Below, piece after piece: positions 26,146 through 35,227 of a DNA stretch of 61,577 bases; positions within the stretch are counted from its first letter, which is position 1; every line of letters begins with the position of its first letter. The notes under the pieces are model-generated. The model was not told the origin of the DNA. It saw nothing but the letters and a program-made list of their open reading frames with translations, and did not search any database. The DNA comes from a virus. The stretch spans positions 1-61,577 of the IMG/VR virus record IMGVR_UViG_3300043256_000467; one strand, 5' to 3'. The translations under genes were made by a program, and so were the position numbers.

Positions 26146-26979
26146 CTAGTTGTCCACCACTAACAGCGTGAAGTCGCAGGATACCTCAACAACCCCACCG
26201 TCTCCAAAAGCCTCGAACCATATATCGGACTTTTCATTAATCAGCTTCCCAGTCCCTGGTGGATCGTAGTGGAACTCGCCAGAGACGCCGTCAAAGAACA
26301 GCCTGATCCTTTTAGAACTCACCGGCGCTGAGACGACATCTATATTCTCTCTAGTGAACATCCTGATATTGGCCGATTTGTTTGAGTCCACACGCATCTC
26401 TGCCGCAAGCAAATAGGCCGTCTTCCCTACAGGCACTGTCCAGCCACCGAATTGCGTCTGTCCTTCCCCTGCGGCGATCTCGATCAAGTCTGTCCCACCA
26501 CCACTATTCTCTACTACGATGTCGTCTGTATTAGCCGCTCCGTAAGTACCCGCAGACGAGACCCATGCTCTATGAATCCGCCAAAAAGATATGGTAGTAG
26601 CCAAACTCGCAGCAGCTCCCGCTGTGGCCACTGCTTCGCTGACTTCGTTGAAGTCACTGTCGATGCCCTGGACGGTTACTTCCCTAGCCCCCGCGCCAGC
26701 CGCAGTGTCAGCGGCGTTCCCTCCCGCTTTGATCCTGACTGCGGTGGGGGCCGACAGCGGCCACGAGGTAAGTCCGAGCAGGCTGACAAACTCCCACGAG
26801 CCGTTCGGCACAGCGTCGTTCCTGCCGAACTTATTTACTACGGCGAGCCCAGCCAGGTTGCCTTCCTGCACTTCGATTAGAAAGTCTCGCGCCGACGTTG
26901 GAGATTGAGTCGCGGCAAGAAGTGCTTGGGTTAGGTTTGCCAGTCTGTTGAGGCTTAATTCTGCCGAAGGCGCTACCAT
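26146..26979 (-). CDS. Putative virion protein (KFGRN-type)
   Basis: 277 residues. The sequence DFLIEVQEGNLAGLAVVNKF with KFGRN, IKAGGNAADTAAGAGAREVT and VQGIDSDFNEVSE is the pattern of a widespread phage structural protein, found especially in environmental podo- and siphophages. The exact virion location of that family is unclear. It lies within the glycan cassette, so it could be a glycosylated surface protein (inference). Confidence 0.7.
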   Translation of the reverse strand: MVAPSAELSLNRLANLTQALLAATQSPTSARDFLIEVQEGNLAGLAVVNKFGRNDAVPNGSWEFVSLLGLTSWPLSAPTAVRIKAGGNAADTAAGAGAREVTVQGIDSDFNEVSEAVATAGAAASLATTISFWRIHRAWVSSAGTYGAANTDDIVVENSGGGTDLIEIAAGEGQTQFGGWTVPVGKTAYLLAAEMRVDSNKSANIRMFTRENIDVVSAPVSSKRIRLFFDGVSGEFHYDPPGTGKLINEKSDIWFEAFGDGGVVEVSCDFTLLVVDN

Positions 26980-27021
26980 TACTACACGTCCTTTACGATT
27001 AGATCAAACTCCGCACTCACG

Positions 27022-27999
27022 TCACTGATCCTTCTTGATCTTCCAGACCGTTCGGCTCGCTGGCCTACCTGTCACAGGTAGCGTCACGAGGGCCTTAGCC
27101 TTACCAAATCGCCCCAACAGCTCTGCTACATCGTCGTCGGTGGCTAGGAAATCCGGCCCAGGACCATCGCCAGCAAGTTGTGTCTCGAAGTAGAGAACAC
27201 CAGCCTCCTTGATAATCTTCTCCAGGAGAGCCTCGGCCTCTTCTCTACTCCTCTGCTGGATAATGTAGGGCCATACCGACAGCAGTAGTACGATGGGGAA
27301 GTCCCAGGACTTCCAATCGACGAGGTTCCTCCTCTCGAATATGCAGCCGGCGCTACCCCAGTACACCTGGGCCTGCTCAGCGATTGGGCTGTCCTCTATA
27401 CCTACTGCAGTTGCTCCCTCAGCCTGCGCCATCGCACAGAAGTACCCCGCACCAGCACCTGCATCCAGAAGCCGCAGGCCTTTGAGACGGTCCTGACTCC
27501 AACCTAGATCAGCATGGATGGCTAGCCATCGACGTACTAGGCGAGAGCCATCAGGGGTGAAGTCAGCGACGCTCTTCCACAGATAGAAGGCATCGGGCTT
27601 CTTCCGCTTGTCACTTCCCGTCTCCTGTTCCAAGCGGGACTCGCGCCAATCCAGTACCACAGGGTAGTCATTCCGCACCAGGATATTGGGCGAGGTTAGA
27701 TCGCCGTGGTGGATGCCTCTGTTATTCAGGGTGAGGAGGAGCCAGATGCAGTTCCGGTAGAACCGTTCCTCGTCCTGCACGGGCGACTCTGGAGCATCGA
27801 GCCGCGCCGCATCCCCCAGATCCTCCATGTCCAGAGTAGAATTATCGTAACCATAGAGACGAGGCACGAGAGGAGTATCATGTAGCAGGCCGAGAAAGCG
27901 AGCTTGGTTAGCCAACTGCTTCTCGCCCGCAGCGTTGGTAGCCGTCTCGATGATGTGTCCCCCCTGCCGTTGTCGTTCTATCTGAGGAGCGTCAGTCAT
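27022..27999 (-). CDS. Kinase-like / SAM methyltransferase fusion
   Basis: 325 residues from the ATG at 27999 (ATGA overlap with the upstream stop). The first half has a protein-kinase-fold catalytic loop, HHGDLTSPNIL (D100, N105), and a VLDWRES metal motif (D117), as in lipopolysaccharide and aminoglycoside kinases. No clear glycine loop is visible; the N-lobe is short. The second half is a class I methyltransferase with LLDAGAGAGYF (from 178). E. coli WbdD, which ends O9 polysaccharide chains by phosphorylation and methylation, has both activities but in the opposite order. A glycan-capping role is plausible here. Confidence 0.8.
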   Translation of the reverse strand: MTDAPQIERQRQGGHIIETATNAAGEKQLANQARFLGLLHDTPLVPRLYGYDNSTLDMEDLGDAARLDAPESPVQDEERFYRNCIWLLLTLNNRGIHHGDLTSPNILVRNDYPVVLDWRESRLEQETGSDKRKKPDAFYLWKSVADFTPDGSRLVRRWLAIHADLGWSQDRLKGLRLLDAGAGAGYFCAMAQAEGATAVGIEDSPIAEQAQVYWGSAGCIFERRNLVDWKSWDFPIVLLLSVWPYIIQQRSREEAEALLEKIIKEAGVLYFETQLAGDGPGPDFLATDDDVAELLGRFGKAKALVTLPVTGRPASRTVWKIKKDQ

Positions 28000-28724
28000 G
28001 TCCCCTCCCATCCTGCCGGCTTATCGCCCAGCCGTACCGTCCAAATGTGGAGCCAAGGGTCATGGATAGCCTGAAGGGCTTCTGGGCCATCTGGGCTCTC
28101 TACGTACCGCTCAGCATAGATACGCTCCCACTCGTAGCCCGAGACCCCTTCAGGGAAGACTCCGTAGTGCTCTACGAACCTCCGATGGTAAAGGAAAGGT
28201 CTGCCGTTCCACGTGTAGCCTTGCCGCTCAAACCGGATAGCTCTTACGCTCTCCGTCTCCACCCCGAACTCTATCACCTGCCCGCCTCGCTGCTCTGGCC
28301 GAGGAGGCATCAGAGAGATCGCGCCGATGCCCTTCTGCCCATTCACCGGCTCGCCGAACTCCGTCAGGATACGAGCCCAGGAGGTAAGGTTCAGAGGGTC
28401 GCGTAGCGAGTAGCTGTCGTCAGCGTAGATGAACAGGGGACTGACCTCCAGGGCCTGCCGTGCGCCCTCATTCAGAGCACCCCCCAGTCCCTTACCTTGA
28501 GTGTGACTGATAGAGGTAGGCCAGGGGCTGAATTGGAGGAGCTCCTCAGTGCACTCGAAGCCACGCACGGTATCGTCCGCAATATGCAGACGCAGCTCGC
28601 CGGCGTAGTTGAGGTAGCGCCCCCACGACATGATGGTCTGCTTCGCCACTTGGAGTCTGCCGAAGCCTCCCTCTATGGGCGGTATGTAGAGTGTCATTAC
28701 CATCGTCACGGGCGGGAGTATCAT
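27996..28724 (-). CDS. GT-A family glycosyltransferase
   Basis: 242 residues. GELRLHIADDTVRGF, GKGLGGALNEGARQAL and the LFIYADDSY metal-binding motif identify a GT-A fold glycosyltransferase of the GT2-like type; the C-terminal WERIYAERY and DPWLHIW segments fit an acceptor domain. Flanked by another GT2 and the kinase-methyltransferase. Confidence 0.72.
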   Translation of the reverse strand: MILPPVTMVMTLYIPPIEGGFGRLQVAKQTIMSWGRYLNYAGELRLHIADDTVRGFECTEELLQFSPWPTSISHTQGKGLGGALNEGARQALEVSPLFIYADDSYSLRDPLNLTSWARILTEFGEPVNGQKGIGAISLMPPRPEQRGGQVIEFGVETESVRAIRFERQGYTWNGRPFLYHRRFVEHYGVFPEGVSGYEWERIYAERYVESPDGPEALQAIHDPWLHIWTVRLGDKPAGWEGT

Positions 28725-28728
28725 CTCC

Positions 28729-29442
28729 CTATCTCACCCTCCCCCACTTCTCTGGAGACGACCATCGACGAATAGCATATTTGCGTAACTGACGTGTCAG
28801 ACTCCTACCGCTAAATTCTCGTCGCAGTTCGCTGCGCACTCTCATCGAGTGGGCTGTCTCGGTCCCGTCGTGGATACGAATGTGGTACAGGGGAGGACCC
28901 GCCACGGGAATCACTTTGTCTTGGAGGCCAAGTCTGTCACACAATTGGAGGAAGATAAAGTCGGGGGCGATCACAGCCTCTACGGGAAAGCCCCCTGTTT
29001 CCCGCCAGAAGCCTTTCGTGACCATAGCGTAGTTGCAGGGAGTCTCGAATCTCCCGTTCACCGATACCCCGCCTAGCTCGCCCCCATATTCGGCCACTAC
29101 CCAATAGAACCCGTCCATCCGGGCGTTGGCCTCATAGGAGGCAAGACATTCCTCAAGACAAGTAGGCTCAAGCCAGTCGTCGTCGCAGAGGAGGAATACC
29201 AAGTCGTTAGCAGCCAACGAGACGCCGCAATTGAACGCTGTCCCTACACCAAGCCTCCAAGGAGCATGCCATACCGTGACACCCTCACCCATCAGCGGGA
29301 GCCCCACCATATCATCAATGAGGAGAATTTCATCGGCATGACGCGTCTGCATCCGCACACTAGCTAGACATTCTTCAAGGTACGGTTGGTCTCGGGGCAC
29401 AGGGCCGACAGGTATAACGACTGTTATCTTCAGATCATTCAT
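28729..29442 (-). CDS. GT2 glycosyltransferase
   Basis: 237 residues. ITVVIPVGPVPRDQPYLEEC with SVRMQTR at the N-terminus, LLIDDMVG, GVGTAFNCGVSLAANDLV and LLCDDDW give a complete GT2 catalytic domain. The C-terminus is basic (SLTRQLRKYAIRRWSS). The start overlaps the upstream methyltransferase stop by eight bases. Confidence 0.85.
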   Translation of the reverse strand: MNDLKITVVIPVGPVPRDQPYLEECLASVRMQTRHADEILLIDDMVGLPLMGEGVTVWHAPWRLGVGTAFNCGVSLAANDLVFLLCDDDWLEPTCLEECLASYEANARMDGFYWVVAEYGGELGGVSVNGRFETPCNYAMVTKGFWRETGGFPVEAVIAPDFIFLQLCDRLGLQDKVIPVAGPPLYHIRIHDGTETAHSMRVRSELRREFSGRSLTRQLRKYAIRRWSSPEKWGRVR

Positions 29443-29974
29443 ACGCCACTACCTGCGTCAGCAACGACCAACCGTACCGCTCTATCCCCTTCAGGAGCCC
29501 CTGCTCAATGACTGGGTCGACGGCCCTCTTGACCCCGAGGGCGATGCACTCGGCTGGCGGAGGGGCTGGGGAGTTGCCCGCATCATAGTCGTGGAACCAG
29601 AAGAATCCCTCTAGCCGTACCTTGGGCAGCCAGGCAGCTATCTCTTGAACCGTATCTTCGTACTCGTGCGAGGTGTCGAGCAGCACGAGAGGCAAGCTAG
29701 CATCTTCGAACCGCTCTGGGGCTTCAAGGGAGAGCATCTCCAGTCCCTCCCACCGGTCGAGGAACCCTGCTTGCTCCAAGGCAGCGCGGGTATGGGCTAG
29801 CATGTCTGGGTTCCTGTCAACCGACACTACCTTGACTGTCGGATTCGAGGATAGCACAGCCAAGGCGGTTCCCCCGTAACCCGCACCAAGGTCTACAACG
29901 GTAGAACCTTCCGGTAGGTCGGTAGCGACCCTACGGATCAGGTCGGCGTCCTCGTCAGTTATCAGTCCTGGCAT
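29435..29974 (-). CDS. Class I SAM-dependent methyltransferase
   Basis: 179 residues. Motif I VVDLGAGYGG and an acidic end to strand 2 (VVSVDRNPDM) define a Rossmann methyltransferase; LVLLDTSHEYEDTVQEI resembles the Methyltransf_24 class that acts on sugars and other small substrates. Lies between a glycosyltransferase and a second methyltransferase, suggesting O-methylation of a glycan. Confidence 0.8.
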   Translation of the reverse strand: MPGLITDEDADLIRRVATDLPEGSTVVDLGAGYGGTALAVLSSNPTVKVVSVDRNPDMLAHTRAALEQAGFLDRWEGLEMLSLEAPERFEDASLPLVLLDTSHEYEDTVQEIAAWLPKVRLEGFFWFHDYDAGNSPAPPPAECIALGVKRAVDPVIEQGLLKGIERYGWSLLTQVVAYE

Positions 29975-30465
29975 GACTGTTTCCTAGCTGTAGCGAAGAC
30001 CCCAACAGGGGTGGTCGCCGATTTACCTCCCTGACCTTCGACTTCGATGTCCTTGAAGCCCGCCCGCTGGAGCACATAGTAGAACCCTTCAGGAGTCACC
30101 CTCCAGTAGTCATGAGGATGCTCGTGGATCGCGAACATAAAGACCCACGTCCCGATAAACAGGCCACCTGGTTTGAGCGCATCGTACATCATCTCGAGCG
30201 CTCGCCAGGGCTCTTCTATATGTTCCAGCGTCTCCGTCGTTACGACGGTATTGAACTCGCCCCGCAACTCCTCATTGACTCCCAGAATATCCGCCACCAG
30301 ATCGACCCCATCACCCTCCCTCATATCGAGACCAACGTAGCCCTCTTGGGGGAACAGGTCTCGGATAGAGCCGTTGACGTTCAAGGCCCCAACCTCCAGC
30401 ACGGGCGCCTCTGGTTGGTGGTTCTCCACCATCCGCCCTACCCAATCCATTACTTCCGGGCGCAT
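29962..30465 (-). CDS. Class I SAM-dependent methyltransferase (type 11)
   Basis: 167 residues from the ATG at 30465, preceded by GGGAGGCAGGCCTC. VLEVGALNVNGS is motif I, GLDMREG binds the cofactor ribose, and VVTTETLEHIEEP with LKPGGLF is typical of the Methyltransf_11 family. HDYWRVTPEGF near the end is common in glycan methyltransferases. It follows the sugar dehydratase gene. Confidence 0.82.
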   Translation of the reverse strand: MRPEVMDWVGRMVENHQPEAPVLEVGALNVNGSIRDLFPQEGYVGLDMREGDGVDLVADILGVNEELRGEFNTVVTTETLEHIEEPWRALEMMYDALKPGGLFIGTWVFMFAIHEHPHDYWRVTPEGFYYVLQRAGFKDIEVEGQGGKSATTPVGVFATARKQSCQD

Positions 30466-30478
30466 GAGGCCTGCCTCC

Positions 30479-31540
30479 CTATACCCCCTCCGCATCTTTG
30501 AGCATAGCAGCCATCTCCTGCATCGTGATCCAGTGAGCTGGATTGTGACTGCGGTACGTCCAGCCCTCTTTCCCCTCCGGTAGCAACGAGGCTCCGGCAG
30601 ATCCGCCTACTCCCTTACCCGTTGGGTGCCGAGCAACGAAGTAGTCCCCTTTATCAATTGTCTGCGGAGATTCTTGGAAGTTAACCAGCTCCTCGTGCAA
30701 CTTTTCCCCCGGCCTGATTCCGATGATGTCGATTGGAGCCTCTCCAGCGATAAGTCGGGCGAGGTCCATGATCTTCATGGCCCCACACTTTGGAACGAAC
30801 GATGCCCCAGGGTACTGCTTAGCATTCGCTACAGCGAGGAGGATCGCGTCGACTGCCTCGTCGGGGGAGAGCCAGAACCGCGTCATGCGCTCGTCTGTCA
30901 CAGACAATCGCTGCTTCGTCTTCAGTTGCTGGCGAAAGACCGGCACGATGGAGCCAGTGCTTCCGACAACGTTGCCATACCGCACAGTGACGCAGTTTAT
31001 CCTCTCCGACCAGCGGCAAGCCTCTGCATACAGGCGCTCCATGAGGGCCTTCGTCATGCCGTAGACATTCGCCGGCAGCACCGCCTTGTCTGTCGATATG
31101 CCAACGACCGTAGGGACGTGGCACCAGGCAGCAGCCCGAACGACGTTCCTAGAGCCGTCAAGATTGATATGGACAGCCTCCCAGACATTGCGCTCAGCCT
31201 CAGGGATAAACTTGACGGCACCTAGATGGATGACTAGATCGTGCCCTGGCATGAGTGTCGTTAAGGTGTGGTGATCTCTGACGCTCCCAAGATAGCACGT
31301 GACTGATTTGCCGTACTTCTCCCTTAGCTGCCACTGCTTCTCTTCATCGCGCGAGAACACGGTGAAAGTGCAAGGCCAGTCCTCGCGCTGGGCTCGTCTG
31401 ATGATTGCTCTTCCAAGGAATCCCGCTCCGCCCGTGAGGAAGACTTTACCTGATAGCTGCTGCCGCGCCCCATCCTCCACAATATACTCCTGACTGTATC
31501 TGATGGCGGTGGCCCAGCTCAACCGGACCACCGCCACCAT
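30479..31540 (-). CDS. UDP-GlcNAc 4,6-dehydratase-like (CapD/PseB type) SDR enzyme
   Basis: 353 residues. TGGAGFLG (36-43) binds NAD(P). VIHLGAVKFIPEAERN, GISTDKAVLP (T150-D151-K152) and Y160xxxK164 match inverting NDP-sugar 4,6-dehydratases such as PseB, FlaA1 and CapD, which convert UDP-GlcNAc to a 4-keto-6-deoxy sugar. IRPGEKLHEELV is another family hallmark. It is the first gene of the glycan cassette, immediately after the capsid gene, and could supply a deoxysugar donor. Confidence 0.88.
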   Translation of the reverse strand: MVAVVRLSWATAIRYSQEYIVEDGARQQLSGKVFLTGGAGFLGRAIIRRAQREDWPCTFTVFSRDEEKQWQLREKYGKSVTCYLGSVRDHHTLTTLMPGHDLVIHLGAVKFIPEAERNVWEAVHINLDGSRNVVRAAAWCHVPTVVGISTDKAVLPANVYGMTKALMERLYAEACRWSERINCVTVRYGNVVGSTGSIVPVFRQQLKTKQRLSVTDERMTRFWLSPDEAVDAILLAVANAKQYPGASFVPKCGAMKIMDLARLIAGEAPIDIIGIRPGEKLHEELVNFQESPQTIDKGDYFVARHPTGKGVGGSAGASLLPEGKEGWTYRSHNPAHWITMQEMAAMLKDAEGV

Positions 31541-31572
31541 GCATGCTTGCCTACCTACCTAACCTCCAACAC

Positions 31573-33021
31573 CTAGGCGGAAGCCCATGCGGTGTAGTAG
31601 CTAGGGCCTGGGCGACTCGTGCGACCACCATCCTCGAAGTACGGGTCGTCCGGGAACATATCCCTAACGTGCTGGGCCGGGCAATAGTTCACGTCTTCGA
31701 GACGAGCTGCCAACCACGGGGTCCGCAATACCAGCCGAGGTTCGATCTTCGACTCCCATTGGAAGCACTCACGCGTCTGCACTGGCCAGGTGATGAACGC
31801 GCCCTCGACCCTTCCAAGTACCATGTTCCCAAGCGCATCCGTGATAGCTGGGTTACTGTACTGGAAGTACTCAAGGAACGTCACCGAACGACCACCGACA
31901 ACGCTCATCGGGATAAGGAAGATGTCGGTGCCGAAGCACCCCGCAGGCACATTCGCGTTCTCTGCATCGGTATCTTCGGAGATGCCATCGTCGACGATGA
32001 CTGGGATCCGCTCGCCGTCGATGAGGAGGTACCTGCCGGTCCTCATCGCGTCCCGGAACTCGGTCTGAGCAGTCCCCTCGATGGTCACACGCTCGTTGCC
32101 CTGCGTCTGGCACCTGTACGTCAGGTACGAACAGGGCCATACAGCCGTCAACTCGTAGAAGAGCTGCGGGCGCATGGCGAAGACCCAGCGTACGGGCATC
32201 ACGCCCGTCCTGGTCGCCCTGTCCTTGACCTGATAGTACATATCAGTCAGGGCAGCGACGATATTGGCAGCGCCTGGGGCAACGTCGATGCGCACGTTAC
32301 CAAAACTCCGGACGTAGGAGTCGATGGCAGGGCACGACTGATTGTTCTGAGCATCGACGTGTCCAGTCGTGACTAGCGTCTCGAAACCAGCAAACTCTCG
32401 ATAGCCCCCACCGACGTTGTTGTTGTTGGGGGTGCCGACCCAGAGCTGCCGCGAGAGCAGCCGCCAGATGGCCACGTTGCGCTCCCAAAAACGCTTCGAG
32501 ATCTCATTCGTCAGGAGGTCCGCGGGCATCGGATCGACCCCCCCAGGACCAGAGAAGATGCCGGCGTCCTCCAGCGGAGACCCGACGAGCGTGAGGTCCA
32601 TCGGGTCAGCGCGGTCTACACGCTGTCCGATGCGGTCCAGGTCGATCTCTTGCGTCTGTCGCTTATACCGACCGAAAGGCGCGGTCAAGAGGCACGACTT
32701 CAGGAGACCGGCGATGGGGCCGGCGTCGCACACCTCATCCGGCTCCGTCCCGGACTCGTCGGTGACGCCAGTCAGTGTTTGGTAGGTTGGATTCGTATAC
32801 AGACTCGGGGTGGCCGGGAGCTGCCCCAGGATGGTTTGAGCCCCCATGATGGTATGGAACGCTACGGGGTCGACGCCTGGAAAGGACAGGATACCGCCTG
32901 GGCCGTGCGCGTAGCCAATAGTAGCGCCAGCGTTACCCGGCGCATCGTGCTTATACCCAGGGCGGAGGCGCGTCTCAAGCTCCTTAACCAAAGCGTCAAG
33001 AACAGATGGTTGTGTCGTCAC
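31573..33021 (-). CDS. Major capsid protein
   Basis: 482 residues from a GTG at 33021, nine bases after AAAGGAG. It follows the protease/scaffold gene, the normal position of the major capsid protein. Features include FWERNVAIWRLLSRQLWVG, PVRWVFAMRPQLFYELTAVW and a long segment AMRTGRYLLIDGERIPVIVD typical of HK97-fold capsid proteins of larger siphophages. The fold is inferred from synteny and these segments, not from a full domain match. Confidence 0.82.
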   Translation of the reverse strand: MTTQPSVLDALVKELETRLRPGYKHDAPGNAGATIGYAHGPGGILSFPGVDPVAFHTIMGAQTILGQLPATPSLYTNPTYQTLTGVTDESGTEPDEVCDAGPIAGLLKSCLLTAPFGRYKRQTQEIDLDRIGQRVDRADPMDLTLVGSPLEDAGIFSGPGGVDPMPADLLTNEISKRFWERNVAIWRLLSRQLWVGTPNNNNVGGGYREFAGFETLVTTGHVDAQNNQSCPAIDSYVRSFGNVRIDVAPGAANIVAALTDMYYQVKDRATRTGVMPVRWVFAMRPQLFYELTAVWPCSYLTYRCQTQGNERVTIEGTAQTEFRDAMRTGRYLLIDGERIPVIVDDGISEDTDAENANVPAGCFGTDIFLIPMSVVGGRSVTFLEYFQYSNPAITDALGNMVLGRVEGAFITWPVQTRECFQWESKIEPRLVLRTPWLAARLEDVNYCPAQHVRDMFPDDPYFEDGGRTSRPGPSYYTAWASA

Positions 33022-33088
33022 GTGGCACAACTCCTTTCTTACGCTGCGAACGGGAGCTCATTGTATACACCGACTAGCACCCTAGGTT

Positions 33089-35161
33089 CTAGGTGCGGCC
33101 TCTCAGCACCCTCGCCATATCTTCGACGTAGGGTGTCGCTGGGTTGACAGGGAGCTCGTCGCCCCCTTCAGTCGCCTTGTTGAGAGCGGCCTTGATATCC
33201 TCGGCAGCCTTGCCATCGAGAGCGGTGTCGTCTGACTGCGAAGGGCGGTTGGCTGGGCCCTTGGGGGCCATCGCCGCAGCCACCTTCTCGTCAAACGACT
33301 TCTCGACCTCCACAAGGCGGTCTTCGATAGCCTTCAGGCGACCATCGACAGTCTCAGCAAGGACTGCGCGGACGCCGGCGACGACCTGCTCCTCGACGCG
33401 CTTGGCCAGACTACCTTCCTCACCGGCCGCCGACTCGTCCTCGTTGTCGTCACCATCGTTGCCGTCGCCTGCCTTAGGCTCGTCGCCCGCAGCAGAAGTA
33501 GCGGCTCCTGACTCCGAGGAGTCCGCGTCTTCGCCCGCCGCGTCAGCGAGGCTATCATCGCTGGCTAGGCTATCGGCGAAGTCCTTGAACGCGACGCCAG
33601 ACTCCTCCAGCTCCTTCTCGAACTTGGGTAGGGCAGCTTCGATGCTGTCCGCCCGCTCCTGTCCAACAACTTTTACCAGATACTCCTTCTTGCTTGGGTC
33701 TAGCGACATGCTAACCTCCTTCACTCGGTCGATGTGCGCAGCGGAGAACTCGGTCCAGAGATTAGCTGCATGCTCCTGCGGGAGTGGGCTAATCTCGAAC
33801 GTCCTGTACCATTGATAGAAGCCATCTTGCAAGCTATCTTCGGGATAATAGAACCCATGTGATACACCCAACCCGCCCTGCATCTCAGCGAGAGCCTTTG
33901 CGGCCTCCTCGCAGCCGGGATCGAATACGCCCGACGAAAGGACGAAGCCGTCAGCGTAGGTGACGAGATCGGCTACTCCGATGCGTGAGCCCTTGACATG
34001 CCACAAGCGCAGCTCCGGGTAGTTCCCAGTCTCATCTATCCATGCTTCGTACTCCTTGTGTGCCTCCTCAGCGAAGCCCTCCCCCTCCTCGTCTTCAAAC
34101 TTGTTCGTATGGATCGCAAGCCAGCGCCAGGCACCAGCGAGATCCTTAGTGACGACGAAGGAGGATTCCCGGAAGCCAAACTGCTCCCGGTGAGGCTGGA
34201 GATGCCTGATCGCGTCGGCTGCGTTCTGCTGTCGCGCACGCTGGAAGGCTGCCCTCACACCCCCACGGACTGCGACCATCCTCCCACCTTCGACGTCGTG
34301 GTGCGGATAGCCATAGCCGCCGAAACTCTCGCGATTGGCGGGGTCGACCGTCGCGAAGAACCTCGCGTACGTTGCCCAGTTCATGTCCTCCTTCTTGCCC
34401 GTATTCCCACTAGATGAGAACCTCCGCGCACGCCTGATGGCCGCAGCTCCGTCCCAAGTAGCTTGCTGGCTGATGGCGCCTTTGTGTGAAGGCACAGCAG
34501 CTTTCGCCTCAGACTCTAGCTCGGGGAAGTCATCGTCGTCCTTTTGGGTAAAGAACCCCTTCACCTTGTCAATGAGGCTGCGCCGGCCCTCTGGCGGGTT
34601 GGTGATGCGAGAAGCGAGGTCAACGAGAGCCTGGCCGACCTTCTGACGCTTATCCAAAATAGACAGCTCCAGATCAGCCCAGACATTGTCCCAGATGCTG
34701 TCGAAGATGCGCTTCTGGTCCTGGACATTGGCGTCGAGGTCAAGCGACTCTCTCCATGTATCAACGTCGCTGAACGACTGTGCACCACCATACGGCCTGA
34801 CGGCCTCGATGACGGCACATGGCATCTCGTCGTGCATCTTCTCGCCTTCGGGCCAGCCAAGGGTCAGCACAGAGTTGCACTTCTCGCACTTCACTTCCTC
34901 TGTCTTGGCCTCGACCTCTAGCCACTCTTTGCACGTGCACTGGACTGGAACGAGCATCTCAAGCTCCTTTACTGCTCCGTTAGCGAACTTGAAGGCCATT
35001 GACTCGCACTTACTGACTGAGCCGCGCCCGCCCCCGCGCGATGGAGAACGACAGTTGGAGAAAACGCTGTTGAAGATGTGGACCCAGCGCTTCCGCTTCC
35101 CCACAGGGAGCTTCTTAACGTTGGGTGGGAGCTTCGGATCAGCAGCGCCTGAATAGGGCAC
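33089..35161 (-). CDS. Capsid maturation protease and scaffold with ChaB-like N-terminus
   Basis: 690 residues from a GTG (35161) eight bases after TAGGAG. The N-terminus MPYSGAADPKLPPNVKKLPV resembles ChaB domains, which occur on phage head proteases, but is short. A zinc-ribbon-like CTCKEW..CEKC follows at about 74-96. The middle (GSRIGVADLVTYADGFVLSS, VSHGFYYPED) fits an XkdF/prohead-type protease. The last ~180 residues are acidic, then coiled (VEEQVVAGVRAVLAETVDGR), as in scaffolds. Position directly before the capsid gene supports a fused protease-scaffold. Confidence 0.75.
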   Translation of the reverse strand: MPYSGAADPKLPPNVKKLPVGKRKRWVHIFNSVFSNCRSPSRGGGRGSVSKCESMAFKFANGAVKELEMLVPVQCTCKEWLEVEAKTEEVKCEKCNSVLTLGWPEGEKMHDEMPCAVIEAVRPYGGAQSFSDVDTWRESLDLDANVQDQKRIFDSIWDNVWADLELSILDKRQKVGQALVDLASRITNPPEGRRSLIDKVKGFFTQKDDDDFPELESEAKAAVPSHKGAISQQATWDGAAAIRRARRFSSSGNTGKKEDMNWATYARFFATVDPANRESFGGYGYPHHDVEGGRMVAVRGGVRAAFQRARQQNAADAIRHLQPHREQFGFRESSFVVTKDLAGAWRWLAIHTNKFEDEEGEGFAEEAHKEYEAWIDETGNYPELRLWHVKGSRIGVADLVTYADGFVLSSGVFDPGCEEAAKALAEMQGGLGVSHGFYYPEDSLQDGFYQWYRTFEISPLPQEHAANLWTEFSAAHIDRVKEVSMSLDPSKKEYLVKVVGQERADSIEAALPKFEKELEESGVAFKDFADSLASDDSLADAAGEDADSSESGAATSAAGDEPKAGDGNDGDDNEDESAAGEEGSLAKRVEEQVVAGVRAVLAETVDGRLKAIEDRLVEVEKSFDEKVAAAMAPKGPANRPSQSDDTALDGKAAEDIKAALNKATEGGDELPVNPATPYVEDMARVLRGRT

Positions 35162-35183
35162 ACTCGCGTCTCCTACACTTTAG

Positions 35184-35212
35184 GTATTGCATACTTCACA
35201 GTTTCTTGTCAA
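35184..35212 (-). promoter_or_regulatory. Possible promoter before the protease/capsid genes
   Basis: A perfect TTGACA (35207-35212, leftward) lies in the 66-base gap upstream of the protease gene, in the same CTTGACA context as the operator sites but without TGATTAATCA. The -10 box is weak (AATACC with an 18-base spacer). Possibly a late promoter needing an activator. Confidence 0.45.
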
Positions 35213-35227
35213 GCACACGCGCATCAC

